From positions 62,001-126,000 of the forward strand of contig JAFDVS010000114.1 of NCBI GenBank assembly GCA_018268935.1: 64,000 bases of DNA. Reading direction: 5' to 3'. This document shows positions 45,001 to 52,041 of the stretch, in pieces. The DNA comes from Acidobacteriota bacterium (GTDB taxonomy: Bacteria; Acidobacteriota; Terriglobia; Bryobacterales; Bryobacteraceae). The position numbers were made by a program, and so were the translations under genes. Every line of letters starts with the position of its first letter. Position 1 is the stretch's first letter. Under the pieces are notes generated by a model. It was not told where the DNA came from. It was given only the letters and a program-made list of their open reading frames with translations, and ran no database searches.

Positions 45001-45150
45001 CTCGGCGCGGACGCTGATGGTCGGGTAGACGATGTCGGGCATCAGATCCACAGGCAGACGGACGAATGCAATCCCCCCAAGCAGGATCGCAATGAGCGTG
45101 CACATGAACACGGTTACCGGGCGGCGGATGGAAAACTCAGGTAGACTCAT
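42016..45150 (-). CDS. RND efflux pump inner-membrane permease (AcrB/MdtB-like)
   Basis: A 1044-residue proton-driven RND transporter: 12 membrane helices in two halves, each with a large periplasmic loop. Signature segments are FSIRRPVTVFMCTLIAILLGG at the N terminus, GGLALGVGMLVDNAIVVLENIFQ in TM4 (with the proton-relay aspartate), and GVIVLVGIVVNNAILLIDCAQQ in TM10. The glycine/serine-rich run after residue 680 is typical of the HAE1-type subfamily in acidobacteria. The substrate is unknown. It is encoded after its adaptor (12-base gap), and no outer-membrane TolC-type gene is next to it. Confidence 0.92.
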   Translation of the reverse strand: MSLPEFSIRRPVTVFMCTLIAILLGGIAFVRLPVDLMPDIVYPTISVRAEYPGVAPEEMENLVARPLEEAFSSAPGVEEITSTSTEGNTSVRVSFVYGTNLDEAANELRIRLDRRRSALPEDMEPPIMYKYDVSQYPIMFLTVASTDLDPRALRHFTEKQIQYRLERVPGVAQFTVRGGLRREIHVDLDLEKLRALNLSVAQVVSIVRQENLNRPIGPVREGRFEVLLRTQGEFQNLDQIRNLVIATRGTVPVYIRDIATVEDSHEEVRQMVSVDGTPAVRLFVYKQSGANTVEVADAVWKEVDRIHQDYPNIKISATGDTSEYIKAAIANVKDATVQGGALAVIILLLFLRSFSSMLIIGIAIPVSVISTFAVMHMAGFTLNTVSFGGLALGVGMLVDNAIVVLENIFQQRERGAQPLEAAITGSNQVALAVTSSTLTTIAVFVPVIFMKGSSAVTFKQLAYVVTFSLFCSLIIALTLVPVLCSRYLGGLKAVKRSGLGYIYHWAGDIQHAMTRQYGALIRSALRHRFAVLSTAALLLFGTYQLVPLIGVELSPETDEGEVRANVELEPGTRVEVTDQHLQAMARTVHDNVPEAVTIMIETGGGGMSSVNAMHTGELRIRLKPQSQRKRTAKEIANAIRPLLAQRPGVVVRTRVSSGMTSRGSRSGSGGGDRLTVEVRGHELQTLEELAEQVRAAMASVPGVPEVQVSRQPGMPEMLVSVDRVKASTMGLNVSNIADALETAIGGRRTSMFRQQGDEFNILVRLKEKDRLELAKVGQVPLVSLGGRTISADSVIQMRRQEGPVSIDRADQERIIVVSGTIADRDLGSIMRDLEFKLRDVYRPSGYELKFGGEYEEQQENFRELTFAAILALILVYMVMASQFESLRDPFIILFSIPLAAVGVVGILIATHTTFNMQAFLGVIVLVGIVVNNAILLIDCAQQLRRDEGMALHEAVIEAGCRRLRPILMTTTTTVLGLIPMSLGIGEGSELQAPLARVVVGGLVTSTLITLIVIPLIYELVEERSEKRQEAAALVNKEFQPAQGD

Positions 45151-45161
45151 GCGGCTTGTCC

Positions 45162-46382
45162 TTATTCCCCTTTCCGCGGGGGAGGAGCGGGAAGATTGGT
45201 GTTGCCAGTGAGGACGTCAGCGTCCGAACCGGTGATATTCACGGAATCGCCTTCCCGCAGCATCGAAGCGCCACGGGTAACTATGGTGGTGCCGGGCTGA
45301 AGGTTGCTGACCACTTCGACATCTTCGGCCATGGCCGCCCCGGTTTCGATGGGCTGAAAGACAGCCCGCTTGCGATCCAGTAGGAAAACGCCCGGCTGCG
45401 TGCCCCGATAGACAAGAGCTTCGCGGGGGATCAGGATTGCGTCGCGCGTGCTGCCCAGGTCGAGTTTGACGCGAGCGAACATTTCGGCGCGGAGACCGCC
45501 TTCGGGATTGGGGATTTCCACCTCCACCGTCGCACTGCGGGTAGCCGCATCCAGCACAGGGGCGATACGGGCTACCTTGCCGGTGAAGGAACGGCCGGAG
45601 AAGGCGTCAACTTCGATCGTGGCAAGATTCCCCACCTTGAGGCGCCCGACTTCGTGTTCCGGAACGTTGGCCATCGTGACCATGGTGGAGAGGTTGACCA
45701 GCGTCACGATCGGCGTTGACGGGCTGACGAGCGCGCCTTGGTCAATATGCCTCTTTGCTATGTGCCCATTCATCGGGGAGTAGATTCGCGTTTGCTCCAG
45801 CCGGATGAGCAATTCGTTCAATTCGGCCTGAGCCTGTCCACGCTGCGCCTCGGTAAGCTGCAACTGTGCCTGGACCACTTCGAGCGCGGTCTGCTTCTCT
45901 TCGAAATCCACCCGGGAGGCAAGGCCGTCTTTGACAAGTTTCTGGTAGCGCTCAAGGTTGGCTTTGGAATTGGCGAGTTCCGCCTGCCGCTGGCGCGCAG
46001 ACGCCGCGACGACGGAAAGTGCGGCTTTAGCGCGTGAGACCTGCTGTTGCACTTCGTCGTCTTCCAGCTCTACGATCAGATCCCCTTTGTTGAGGTAGTC
46101 GCCGAGTTGGTGGGTGAGCTTCTCCACTCGGCCGGTGACCTTGGCGGTTACCTCCACCTGTTCTTTGGGCCGAAGCGCGCCGGTGAGCAGGATCTCCTGA
46201 CGAACCCGCCCCACGCGAGCTTTGCCGGTGCTGATGCTAACGACGCGTGCGCCGCCTTTCTTGGTGGCTGCCTTGGCTGCTGCTTCTTGCTGGATTTTGC
46301 TCGCCTCGCGAACGCGAATGGCGAAGAAGAGTCCGGCTGCCGCAACCGCGAGGAGTATCATCGCAGTCTTGATCCGGTTCAC
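45162..46382 (-). CDS. RND efflux periplasmic adaptor (membrane fusion protein)
   Basis: A 406-residue adaptor with an N-terminal anchor (about 6-25), a lipoyl/barrel-sandwich half (VTAKVTGRVEKLTHQLGDYLNKGDLI), a coiled-coil hairpin (about 100-185), a second lipoyl half (IYSPMNGHIAKRHIDQGALVSPST) and beta-barrel and membrane-proximal domains. It bridges the RND permease and an outer-membrane channel. The GTG at 46382 is used; an AGGAGG lies only about three bases upstream, so the ATG at codon 8 (46361) remains an alternative. First gene of a two-gene pump operon. Confidence 0.9.
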   Translation of the reverse strand: MNRIKTAMILLAVAAAGLFFAIRVREASKIQQEAAAKAATKKGGARVVSISTGKARVGRVRQEILLTGALRPKEQVEVTAKVTGRVEKLTHQLGDYLNKGDLIVELEDDEVQQQVSRAKAALSVVAASARQRQAELANSKANLERYQKLVKDGLASRVDFEEKQTALEVVQAQLQLTEAQRGQAQAELNELLIRLEQTRIYSPMNGHIAKRHIDQGALVSPSTPIVTLVNLSTMVTMANVPEHEVGRLKVGNLATIEVDAFSGRSFTGKVARIAPVLDAATRSATVEVEIPNPEGGLRAEMFARVKLDLGSTRDAILIPREALVYRGTQPGVFLLDRKRAVFQPIETGAAMAEDVEVVSNLQPGTTIVTRGASMLREGDSVNITGSDADVLTGNTNLPAPPPRKGE

Positions 46383-46461
46383 ATTCCTCCTGACTGACTG
46401 AGTCCAACTGAATTATAGCCTTGAACAATCTGGCCCAAACTGGGCGACACTAGAATTAACC

Positions 46462-47583
46462 ATGCGCACCTTTATCATACTTGCCGGTCTTATTTATACG
46501 ATCCCTTGCGAAGCAGAGAAGTTACCCTCAAAAGCGAAGAATGTGATTTTGTTCTTGGCCGATGCGGGTGGTTTGGGGGCAGTGAACGCTGCCAGCATTC
46601 ATGGCTATGACAAGGCACAGAGCTTATTCGTGCAGTCGTGGCCGAACATAGGGTTGTCGGATACATCCACCGCCTCCCAGTGGGTGAGCGATTCCGCAGC
46701 CGGCATGTCGGCGATTATGACCGGGCAGAAGACACACAATGGCGTCATTAGCATGGGGCCCGATACGGCGCGAGGCAAACAGGATGGGGCTCGCCTCAAG
46801 ACGCTGCTGATGTATGCCGAAGAGCACGGGCTTTCCACAGGTGTCATGACCAACGTGAACGTAGCCGACGCCACGCCCGCCGCCTGCTATTCGAATGCCA
46901 ACGATCGCCGCAAGTACGGTGAGATCATCCAACAGGCGTTCGCGCCGAAATATGGCGATGGTCCGGATGTGTTGATGGGTATCGGGCGCGCGGCGATCGA
47001 CAAGAGTCTTGCGGAACAGGGATCGAGCCTCGATGCGCTGTCGCAGAAACATGGACGCAAAGTGTATGCTTCGCTCTCCGACGTGCCGTCATCGGAGCCC
47101 CGCCCCGTGGTGATTCAGGAAAAAGATATGAATCTGCCCGCGGCGGCGGAACAGGCGCTGGAACGGCTGTCGCGCAACAAGAAGGGATACTTCCTCATGA
47201 TCGAATGGGACGCGCACACCGACAATCCGCAGCAGGGTTTGGGCAATCTGGTGGCGTTCGATAAGTTGATCCGGTCGATTGCAGGCAAAGTGAATATGAA
47301 GGAGACCCTGTTGATATTTACAGCGGATCACTCGTTCGATATCAGCACGAAGGGCGGCAAAAGAGGCGAGCCGCTGCTTGCCGGGTATGAGGAATGGAAG
47401 CAGAAGAATGCGGCGCAACGCAATGCTGTGGTGGAAATTCCCGCCTTGCGCGTCAATCACAATCACACCGGAGAGGAAGTGGTCGTGGCGGCGATGGGCC
47501 CTGGTGCCGACAAGGTGCATGGCTTCCTGCCGAATACGCGCATCTTTGAAGTCATGCTGGAAGCATATGGTTGGAAGCGGTAG
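46462..47583 (+). CDS. Secreted alkaline phosphatase (PhoA superfamily)
   Basis: A 373-residue protein with a signal peptide (MRTFIILAGLIYTIPCEA) and the alkaline-phosphatase fold. Visible residues include the metal-binding Asp in FLADAGGLG, the nucleophile region VSDSAAGMSAIMTG, the EWDAHTDNPQQ block with metal-binding Asp/His, ITFTADHSFD, and a late histidine pair in VNHNHTGEE. It releases phosphate from monoesters outside the cytoplasm. It diverges from the RND adaptor across an 79-base gap. The next gene starts 27 bases downstream. Confidence 0.88.
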   Translation: MRTFIILAGLIYTIPCEAEKLPSKAKNVILFLADAGGLGAVNAASIHGYDKAQSLFVQSWPNIGLSDTSTASQWVSDSAAGMSAIMTGQKTHNGVISMGPDTARGKQDGARLKTLLMYAEEHGLSTGVMTNVNVADATPAACYSNANDRRKYGEIIQQAFAPKYGDGPDVLMGIGRAAIDKSLAEQGSSLDALSQKHGRKVYASLSDVPSSEPRPVVIQEKDMNLPAAAEQALERLSRNKKGYFLMIEWDAHTDNPQQGLGNLVAFDKLIRSIAGKVNMKETLLIFTADHSFDISTKGGKRGEPLLAGYEEWKQKNAAQRNAVVEIPALRVNHNHTGEEVVVAAMGPGADKVHGFLPNTRIFEVMLEAYGWKR

Positions 47584-47610
47584 TTGAATCAGGTAAGATC
47601 GGTGGACGTC

Positions 47611-48405
47611 ATGAGGATTCTCACTTCTATTACGGTCCGGCGCTATCTCGCCGTGTTGGTGTTCTCCGTTCTGCTCGCGGCATTGCTCGCGGTGGCGCAG
47701 CAGCCGCAAGGCGGAGCCGGCAAGAGCGGCAAGAAGGGTGGAGGACCGCGCGGGCCGGAGCCGCTGGTGATGGACGATCACACCGGCTTTGAGTCGATCT
47801 TCGATGGAACTCTGAAAGGTTGGGACGGCGATACCGGCTATTGGCGCGCCGAGAACGGAATGATCATTGGTGAGACCACAAAGGAAAAACCACTCACCCG
47901 GAATACCTTTTTGGTGTGGCGCGGTGGCAATCCGGCGGACTTTGAATTGAAGCTGGAGTTCCGGATGAATTCGACGAATAGCGGGATTCAGTATCGTAGC
48001 GTCGAGTTGTCAGATGTCGGCAAGTGGGTGTTGAAGGGTTATCAGGCGGACATCGACTTTCAAAATACCTACACCGGCCAGTTGTATGAAGAACGCGGAC
48101 GCGGCTTCCTTTCGATGCGCGGGCAGTTGGCGACGATTCCTGGAGATGATCAGAGGCCAAAGGTCATCGCCAACCTGAAGAGCGGAGATGATCTGAAGGG
48201 CGCGATCAAAATCAACGATTGGAACCTGATGCACATCATTGCGCGAGGGAACACGATGATCCACATCATGAACGGACAACTGACTAGCGTGTTCATCGAC
48301 GATGATACGAAGAACCGCGCCATGAGCGGACTGCTTGGCTTCCAGATTCACGTCGGGCCGCCCATGAAGATTGAATTCCGCAACGTGTACCTGAAGAAAT
48401 ACTAG
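47611..48405 (+). CDS. Secreted DUF1080 (3-keto-disaccharide hydrolase-like) protein
   Basis: A 264-residue protein with a hydrophobic export segment (about 8-32) and a DUF1080 jelly-roll domain: FESIFDGTLKGWDGD near residue 60, ELKLEFRMNSTNSGIQYRS, GYQADIDFQ, LYEERGRGFLS, and a C-terminal GLLGFQIHVGPPMKIEFRNVYLKKY-type end. The domain is a concanavalin-like glycan hydrolase/binding fold found in families that cleave 3-keto-disaccharides and abundant in Planctomycetes and Acidobacteria. The ATG at 47611 is preferred over a TTG at 47584. Substrate is unknown. The next gene starts two bases beyond its stop. Confidence 0.85.
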   Translation: MRILTSITVRRYLAVLVFSVLLAALLAVAQQPQGGAGKSGKKGGGPRGPEPLVMDDHTGFESIFDGTLKGWDGDTGYWRAENGMIIGETTKEKPLTRNTFLVWRGGNPADFELKLEFRMNSTNSGIQYRSVELSDVGKWVLKGYQADIDFQNTYTGQLYEERGRGFLSMRGQLATIPGDDQRPKVIANLKSGDDLKGAIKINDWNLMHIIARGNTMIHIMNGQLTSVFIDDDTKNRAMSGLLGFQIHVGPPMKIEFRNVYLKKY

Positions 48406-48407
48406 CC

Positions 48408-49319
48408 ATGATTGCCTTGATCTGCGCGCTGGCATGGGTGGGGTTCGCGCAGCAGACGCCGGACCCTGACTTTGCTCCGCGGATCGAAAAGCCGGCCTTT
48501 GCCGAAGGCCAAGGTCCGCGGGTGCTGATCGATGAGGCGCATTACAACTTTCATACCGTGGATGGGCGCTACCAGTCGTTCGCCGAGGTCCTGCGCCGGG
48601 ATGGCTACCGGGTGGCAGGGTCGCGTGAGGCATTCAAGTCGGAAACATTAAGGGCAGCCGATGTTTTGGTAGTGGCCAATGCGCTGCACAAGCAAAACGC
48701 TCGGGAATGGAAGCTGCCGACGCCATCAGCCTTCACTGGCGAGGAAATCGCGGCGGTCATGGATTGGGTGCGCGAAGGTGGAGCATTGCTGCTCATCGCC
48801 GACCACATGCCCTTTCCCGGCGCGGCGATGCAGTTGGGCAAGGCCTTGGGCGTGACTTTCCTAAACGGCTACGCCCGGCAGCGTGGGCAACGCGGGCCTT
48901 CGGTTTTCGAGAAAAGCCGCGGAATGTTGAAGCCTCACCCTGTGACTGCCGGAGTGGATCGAGTAGCTACCTTTACCGGTTCTGGGTTCCGGCTGGATCA
49001 GGGTGGTGAGCCGCTATTGGTTTTCGATGAAAGTTTCGAATCGTGGGACGTGAAGCAGGCGTCGCGATTCCCGGCGGACACGCCACGATCGCCGCTGGAG
49101 GGCTGGCTCCAAGGCGCGGCATTACGCTTCGGCAAGGGACGGGCTGCTGTCTTTGGTGAGGCGGCCATGTTTTCCGCCCAGTTGTCGGGGCCGGACAAAC
49201 AACCCATGGGGATGAATCATCCCTTGGCCGCGCAGAATCCGTTGCTGCTTCGGAATCTGATGCGCTGGCTGGCACGGTCCGAAGCAGTGGCTAGCAACGC
49301 TTCCCGTGTGATACGGTGA
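48408..49319 (+). CDS. Secreted DUF4350-like protein
   Basis: A 303-residue protein with a signal peptide (MIALICALAWVGFAQQ). The core resembles the DUF4350/glutamine-amidotransferase-like fold: VLIDEAHYNFHTVDGRY, DVLVVANALHK, VREGGALLLIADHMPF and GKGRAAVFGEAAMF. This alpha/beta fold, with no catalytic Cys visible, suggests a binding or structural role in the periplasm. Start and spacing place it directly behind the DUF1080 gene, so the two are probably one operon. Confidence 0.65.
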   Translation: MIALICALAWVGFAQQTPDPDFAPRIEKPAFAEGQGPRVLIDEAHYNFHTVDGRYQSFAEVLRRDGYRVAGSREAFKSETLRAADVLVVANALHKQNAREWKLPTPSAFTGEEIAAVMDWVREGGALLLIADHMPFPGAAMQLGKALGVTFLNGYARQRGQRGPSVFEKSRGMLKPHPVTAGVDRVATFTGSGFRLDQGGEPLLVFDESFESWDVKQASRFPADTPRSPLEGWLQGAALRFGKGRAAVFGEAAMFSAQLSGPDKQPMGMNHPLAAQNPLLLRNLMRWLARSEAVASNASRVIR

Positions 49320-49358
49320 GAGTTCGCTTACTTCTCGATACTCAGGTTAGGTAAATCA

Positions 49359-49652
49359 ATGGAAGCCCTTGGCATGGTGGAAACAAAAGGTCTCGTCGGC
49401 GCAATTGAGGCGGCCGATGCCATGGTGAAGACCGCCAACGTCACTCTCACTGGTAAAGAGTACATTGGGGCCGGATTCGTCACGGTGACGGTGCGTGGAG
49501 ACGTCGGCGCGGTCAAGGCCGCGACGGACGCGGGTGCCGCTGCCGCGCGCCGCGTGGGTGAACTGGTAGCCGTACACGTCATCCCCAATCCGCACGATGA
49601 AGTGGAGAAGATCCTCCCTGGCGCGAAGAAGAACGATAAATCGATCAGCTAA
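49359..49652 (+). CDS. Bacterial microcompartment hexameric shell protein (BMC-H)
   Basis: A 97-residue BMC-H protein that tiles the protein shell of a bacterial microcompartment. The whole single Pfam BMC domain is present: EALGMVETKGLVGAIEAADAM at the N terminus, the VTLTGKEYIGAGFVTVTVRGD strand-turn with the pore-proximal Gly, and GAAAARRVGELVAVHVIPNPHDEV at the end. It is closest in length and layout to PduA/EutM/CcmK-type hexamers. No pentameric vertex protein (EutN/CcmL) or other shell gene is nearby. The gene lies 24 bases upstream of the aldehyde dehydrogenase gene, which identifies its likely cargo. Confidence 0.95.
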   Translation: MEALGMVETKGLVGAIEAADAMVKTANVTLTGKEYIGAGFVTVTVRGDVGAVKAATDAGAAAARRVGELVAVHVIPNPHDEVEKILPGAKKNDKSIS

Positions 49653-49676
49653 CGCGTAGGCCGTTAAGAGGCGCCC

Positions 49677-51539
49677 ATGCTTCAAGATCTCGACCTCGTA
49701 TCGGTACAAGAGGTCCGTACCAAAGTCGATAAAGCTCATGCTGCGTTCCAGCAGTTCCGCGGGTTCTCGCAGGAACAGGTCGATGCCATCGTCGAATCGA
49801 TGGCAGCCGCCGGGCGCGCCAATGCCCGCCGTCTGGCCGAGATGGCCGTGGACGAAACAGGCATGGGCAATGTCGAAAGTAAGGTGGCGAAGAACCTCCT
49901 TTGCGCCGATTTGCTCCCTCGCCGCATCCGCGGGATGAAGACCATCGGCCTGATCCGCAGGAACGAGGAAGAGAAAGTCATTGAGATTGCCGAGCCCGTT
50001 GGTGTTGTTGCCGCGATCTTGCCGACGACGAATCCAACTTCTACTGCGATCTACAAGAGTATTGTTTCGTTGAAATCAGGCAATGCCGTTGTGCACAGCC
50101 CACACCCTCGGGCCAAGGGCTGCACTTGCGCGACGATTGATCTGATGCTGCAGGCCGCTGTTTCGGCGGGTGCTCCGCCTGACCTGATCCAGTGCATCAA
50201 CAATGCTTCCATGGAAGGTACAAACGCCCTGATGCGGCATCCGCGCACCAGCGTGATCCTCTCAACAGGCGGAAGCGGCATTGTACGCGCGGCGTACTCG
50301 AGCGGCAAGCCTGCGTTTGGCGTGGGGCCGGGCAATGTTCCGGTTCTGATTGACGAATCGGCCGATATCGCCACGGCCGTCAAGAAGGTAGTGGAAGGCA
50401 AGTCCTTCGACTACGGAACAGTCTGCTCCAGTGAGCAGACGATCGTGGCGCCCCTCAGCATTAAGGAAAAAATCCTCGCGGAATTGCGTAGGCATAACGC
50501 TTTCTTCGCCAACGACGAACAGGCGAAGGCGCTGACCCGCGTGCTGCTCAATGAAAAGCTGATCGTAACGGCGGAGTGCGTGGGCCAATCCCCTCAGTCA
50601 ATCGGCAAGATAGCGGGCTTTGCTGTTCCTGCCGATGCGCCGATCATCGTGGCCGAGATTCACGGCGTAGGCAAGCAGCATCCCCTGTCGGCGGAAAAAC
50701 TGTCTCCCGTGCTCGCGGTGTATTTCGTGAAGGACTTCGCTGCCGCGGTCGATGCCTGCGAAGGCATTCTGAAATTCGGCGGCCTTGGGCATACCTGCGT
50801 CATTCACGCCACCGATGAATCCCGCATTCTCGAATACGGTCGGCGCATGCCTGCCTTCCGCGTGCTCGTGAATACACCCTCGCCGCAAGGCTCCACGGGC
50901 ATCACAACGAACGTGCTCCCTTCCATGACGCTCGGTTGCGGCGCCATGGCTGGCAACATTACTTCAGACAACGTTGGGCCAATGCACCTGCTGAATATCA
51001 AGCGGATCGCCTATGCAGTGCGGACACCCGCGGAGGCGTTCCCGGACTCTGCAGCGAGCGCTCCGGCGAGTGTAGCCCATGGCGCAGTGGTTTCCGCGGT
51101 AGAACGATTCTTGGCGAGCCGGGGTGTAAAGACCGTGGCCGCCGCGCCACCACCGGTTGCGAGGCCCGTGGCTGTGGACTCGCACACGGTGGCGGCGTCA
51201 GTGGTCGATCGCTTTCTGAACCAACGTAGTGTGGCGCCCGCGCCTGCCGTGAGTTCGACTTGTGGTTGCGCGGCGAAGCCGGTGGCAGCGAAACCGTGTG
51301 GCGCCACTTGCGCCTGCTCCGCGAAACCCGCTGAGCCTGCGACTGCGCCGGCTCCTCCCCCGCCTCCGCAAAAGCCTGCCGAGCCCCCCGTCCAGGTGAC
51401 CGACTTCGTTTGCGAAAACGATGTGCGCGATGCGTTGCGGCAAGCCCGTAAGATTTTCATCGGCCCGAAGACCATCGTCACTCCCGCCGCCCGCGAGTTG
51501 GCCAACCAGCATGACATCCTTGTAGTAGCCAGGCGTTAA
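49677..51539 (+). CDS. CoA-acylating aldehyde dehydrogenase with microcompartment-targeting C-terminal tail
   Basis: Residues 1-450 form a PduP/EutE-type dehydrogenase that converts an aldehyde, NAD and CoA to acyl-CoA. It shows the NAD-binding PTTNP, STGGSGIVRAAYSSGKPAFGVGPGNVP and catalytic Cys250 (DYGTVCSSEQ). The family is normally 460-490 residues; here 620. The extra tail holds two amphipathic helices (about 467-484 and 502-518: VVSAVERFLASRGV, VAASVVDRFLNQRSV) like encapsulation peptides joined by Pro/Ala linkers. A Cys cluster follows (529, 531, 541, 545, 547), then a Pro-rich linker and a 45-residue domain with KTIVTPAARELAN. It is expected inside the microcompartment. The substrate aldehyde is not known. 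Confidence 0.9.
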   Translation: MLQDLDLVSVQEVRTKVDKAHAAFQQFRGFSQEQVDAIVESMAAAGRANARRLAEMAVDETGMGNVESKVAKNLLCADLLPRRIRGMKTIGLIRRNEEEKVIEIAEPVGVVAAILPTTNPTSTAIYKSIVSLKSGNAVVHSPHPRAKGCTCATIDLMLQAAVSAGAPPDLIQCINNASMEGTNALMRHPRTSVILSTGGSGIVRAAYSSGKPAFGVGPGNVPVLIDESADIATAVKKVVEGKSFDYGTVCSSEQTIVAPLSIKEKILAELRRHNAFFANDEQAKALTRVLLNEKLIVTAECVGQSPQSIGKIAGFAVPADAPIIVAEIHGVGKQHPLSAEKLSPVLAVYFVKDFAAAVDACEGILKFGGLGHTCVIHATDESRILEYGRRMPAFRVLVNTPSPQGSTGITTNVLPSMTLGCGAMAGNITSDNVGPMHLLNIKRIAYAVRTPAEAFPDSAASAPASVAHGAVVSAVERFLASRGVKTVAAAPPPVARPVAVDSHTVAASVVDRFLNQRSVAPAPAVSSTCGCAAKPVAAKPCGATCACSAKPAEPATAPAPPPPPQKPAEPPVQVTDFVCENDVRDALRQARKIFIGPKTIVTPAARELANQHDILVVARR

Positions 51540-52037
51540 ATGAAGCCAAATCTCGATACTTTGAAGCGTGAAATTCCGGATTATCTACAGTCCAAGGGAA
51601 TGGCCCTCTTTCAGGGGTTTGTCAATGAACTCCATGAACAGAAGCTGGTCTTCTGGGACGTGGAAAAGGAAACGGACTATCGTGCGTTTGTGGAATGCGC
51701 CGTGCGCGCCGGCGTGAAGCTGATGGTATACAACTACCGCAACTTCCAGCGCGAAATGGTGGACGATGCGATTGAACGCATCGCCGATTGTGACCTGCCC
51801 CGGGAAGAGATGCGGGCCATGGAGCGCCGCCTCAAGGAACTGCGTCCCTTCGATGGATTCACCTGCGCGGTAGAATTGCTGTTCGAATACCAGAACCGCA
51901 TCTACGTGTTCGATATGCGCACGGAATGGTACGAGGAACTCCTCGATCTGCTGGACCAGATCGATATGGCTGGACCCGTCGACGAGATACCCGACGAGGA
52001 CGATGAGGAGATGGGTGGGTACTTCTCCCGCAACTAG
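51540..52037 (+). CDS. Unrecognised acidic protein coupled to the BMC aldehyde dehydrogenase
   Basis: A 165-residue soluble protein without signal, membrane helix or family I recognise. It is helical, with repeated Glu/Arg/Lys (for example MVDDAIERIADCDLPREEM) and a strongly acidic tail (EIPDEDDEEMGG, about residues 146-158). The ATG begins immediately after the dehydrogenase stop (zero gap) and recJ follows four bases later. It may be a private cargo, chaperone or regulatory factor of the microcompartment, or simply share its operon. Sequence alone cannot choose. Confidence 0.7.
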   Translation: MKPNLDTLKREIPDYLQSKGMALFQGFVNELHEQKLVFWDVEKETDYRAFVECAVRAGVKLMVYNYRNFQREMVDDAIERIADCDLPREEMRAMERRLKELRPFDGFTCAVELLFEYQNRIYVFDMRTEWYEELLDLLDQIDMAGPVDEIPDEDDEEMGGYFSRN

Positions 52038-52041
52038 CCGT

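Noticed and set aside
46421..46456. Promoter TTGAAC...TAGAAT upstream of the alkaline phosphatase gene
   Set aside because: The spacing between the hexamers is 24 bases, too long for a standard sigma-70 promoter. A small GCCCA-AAC-TGGGC repeat between them is not enough for an operator call.
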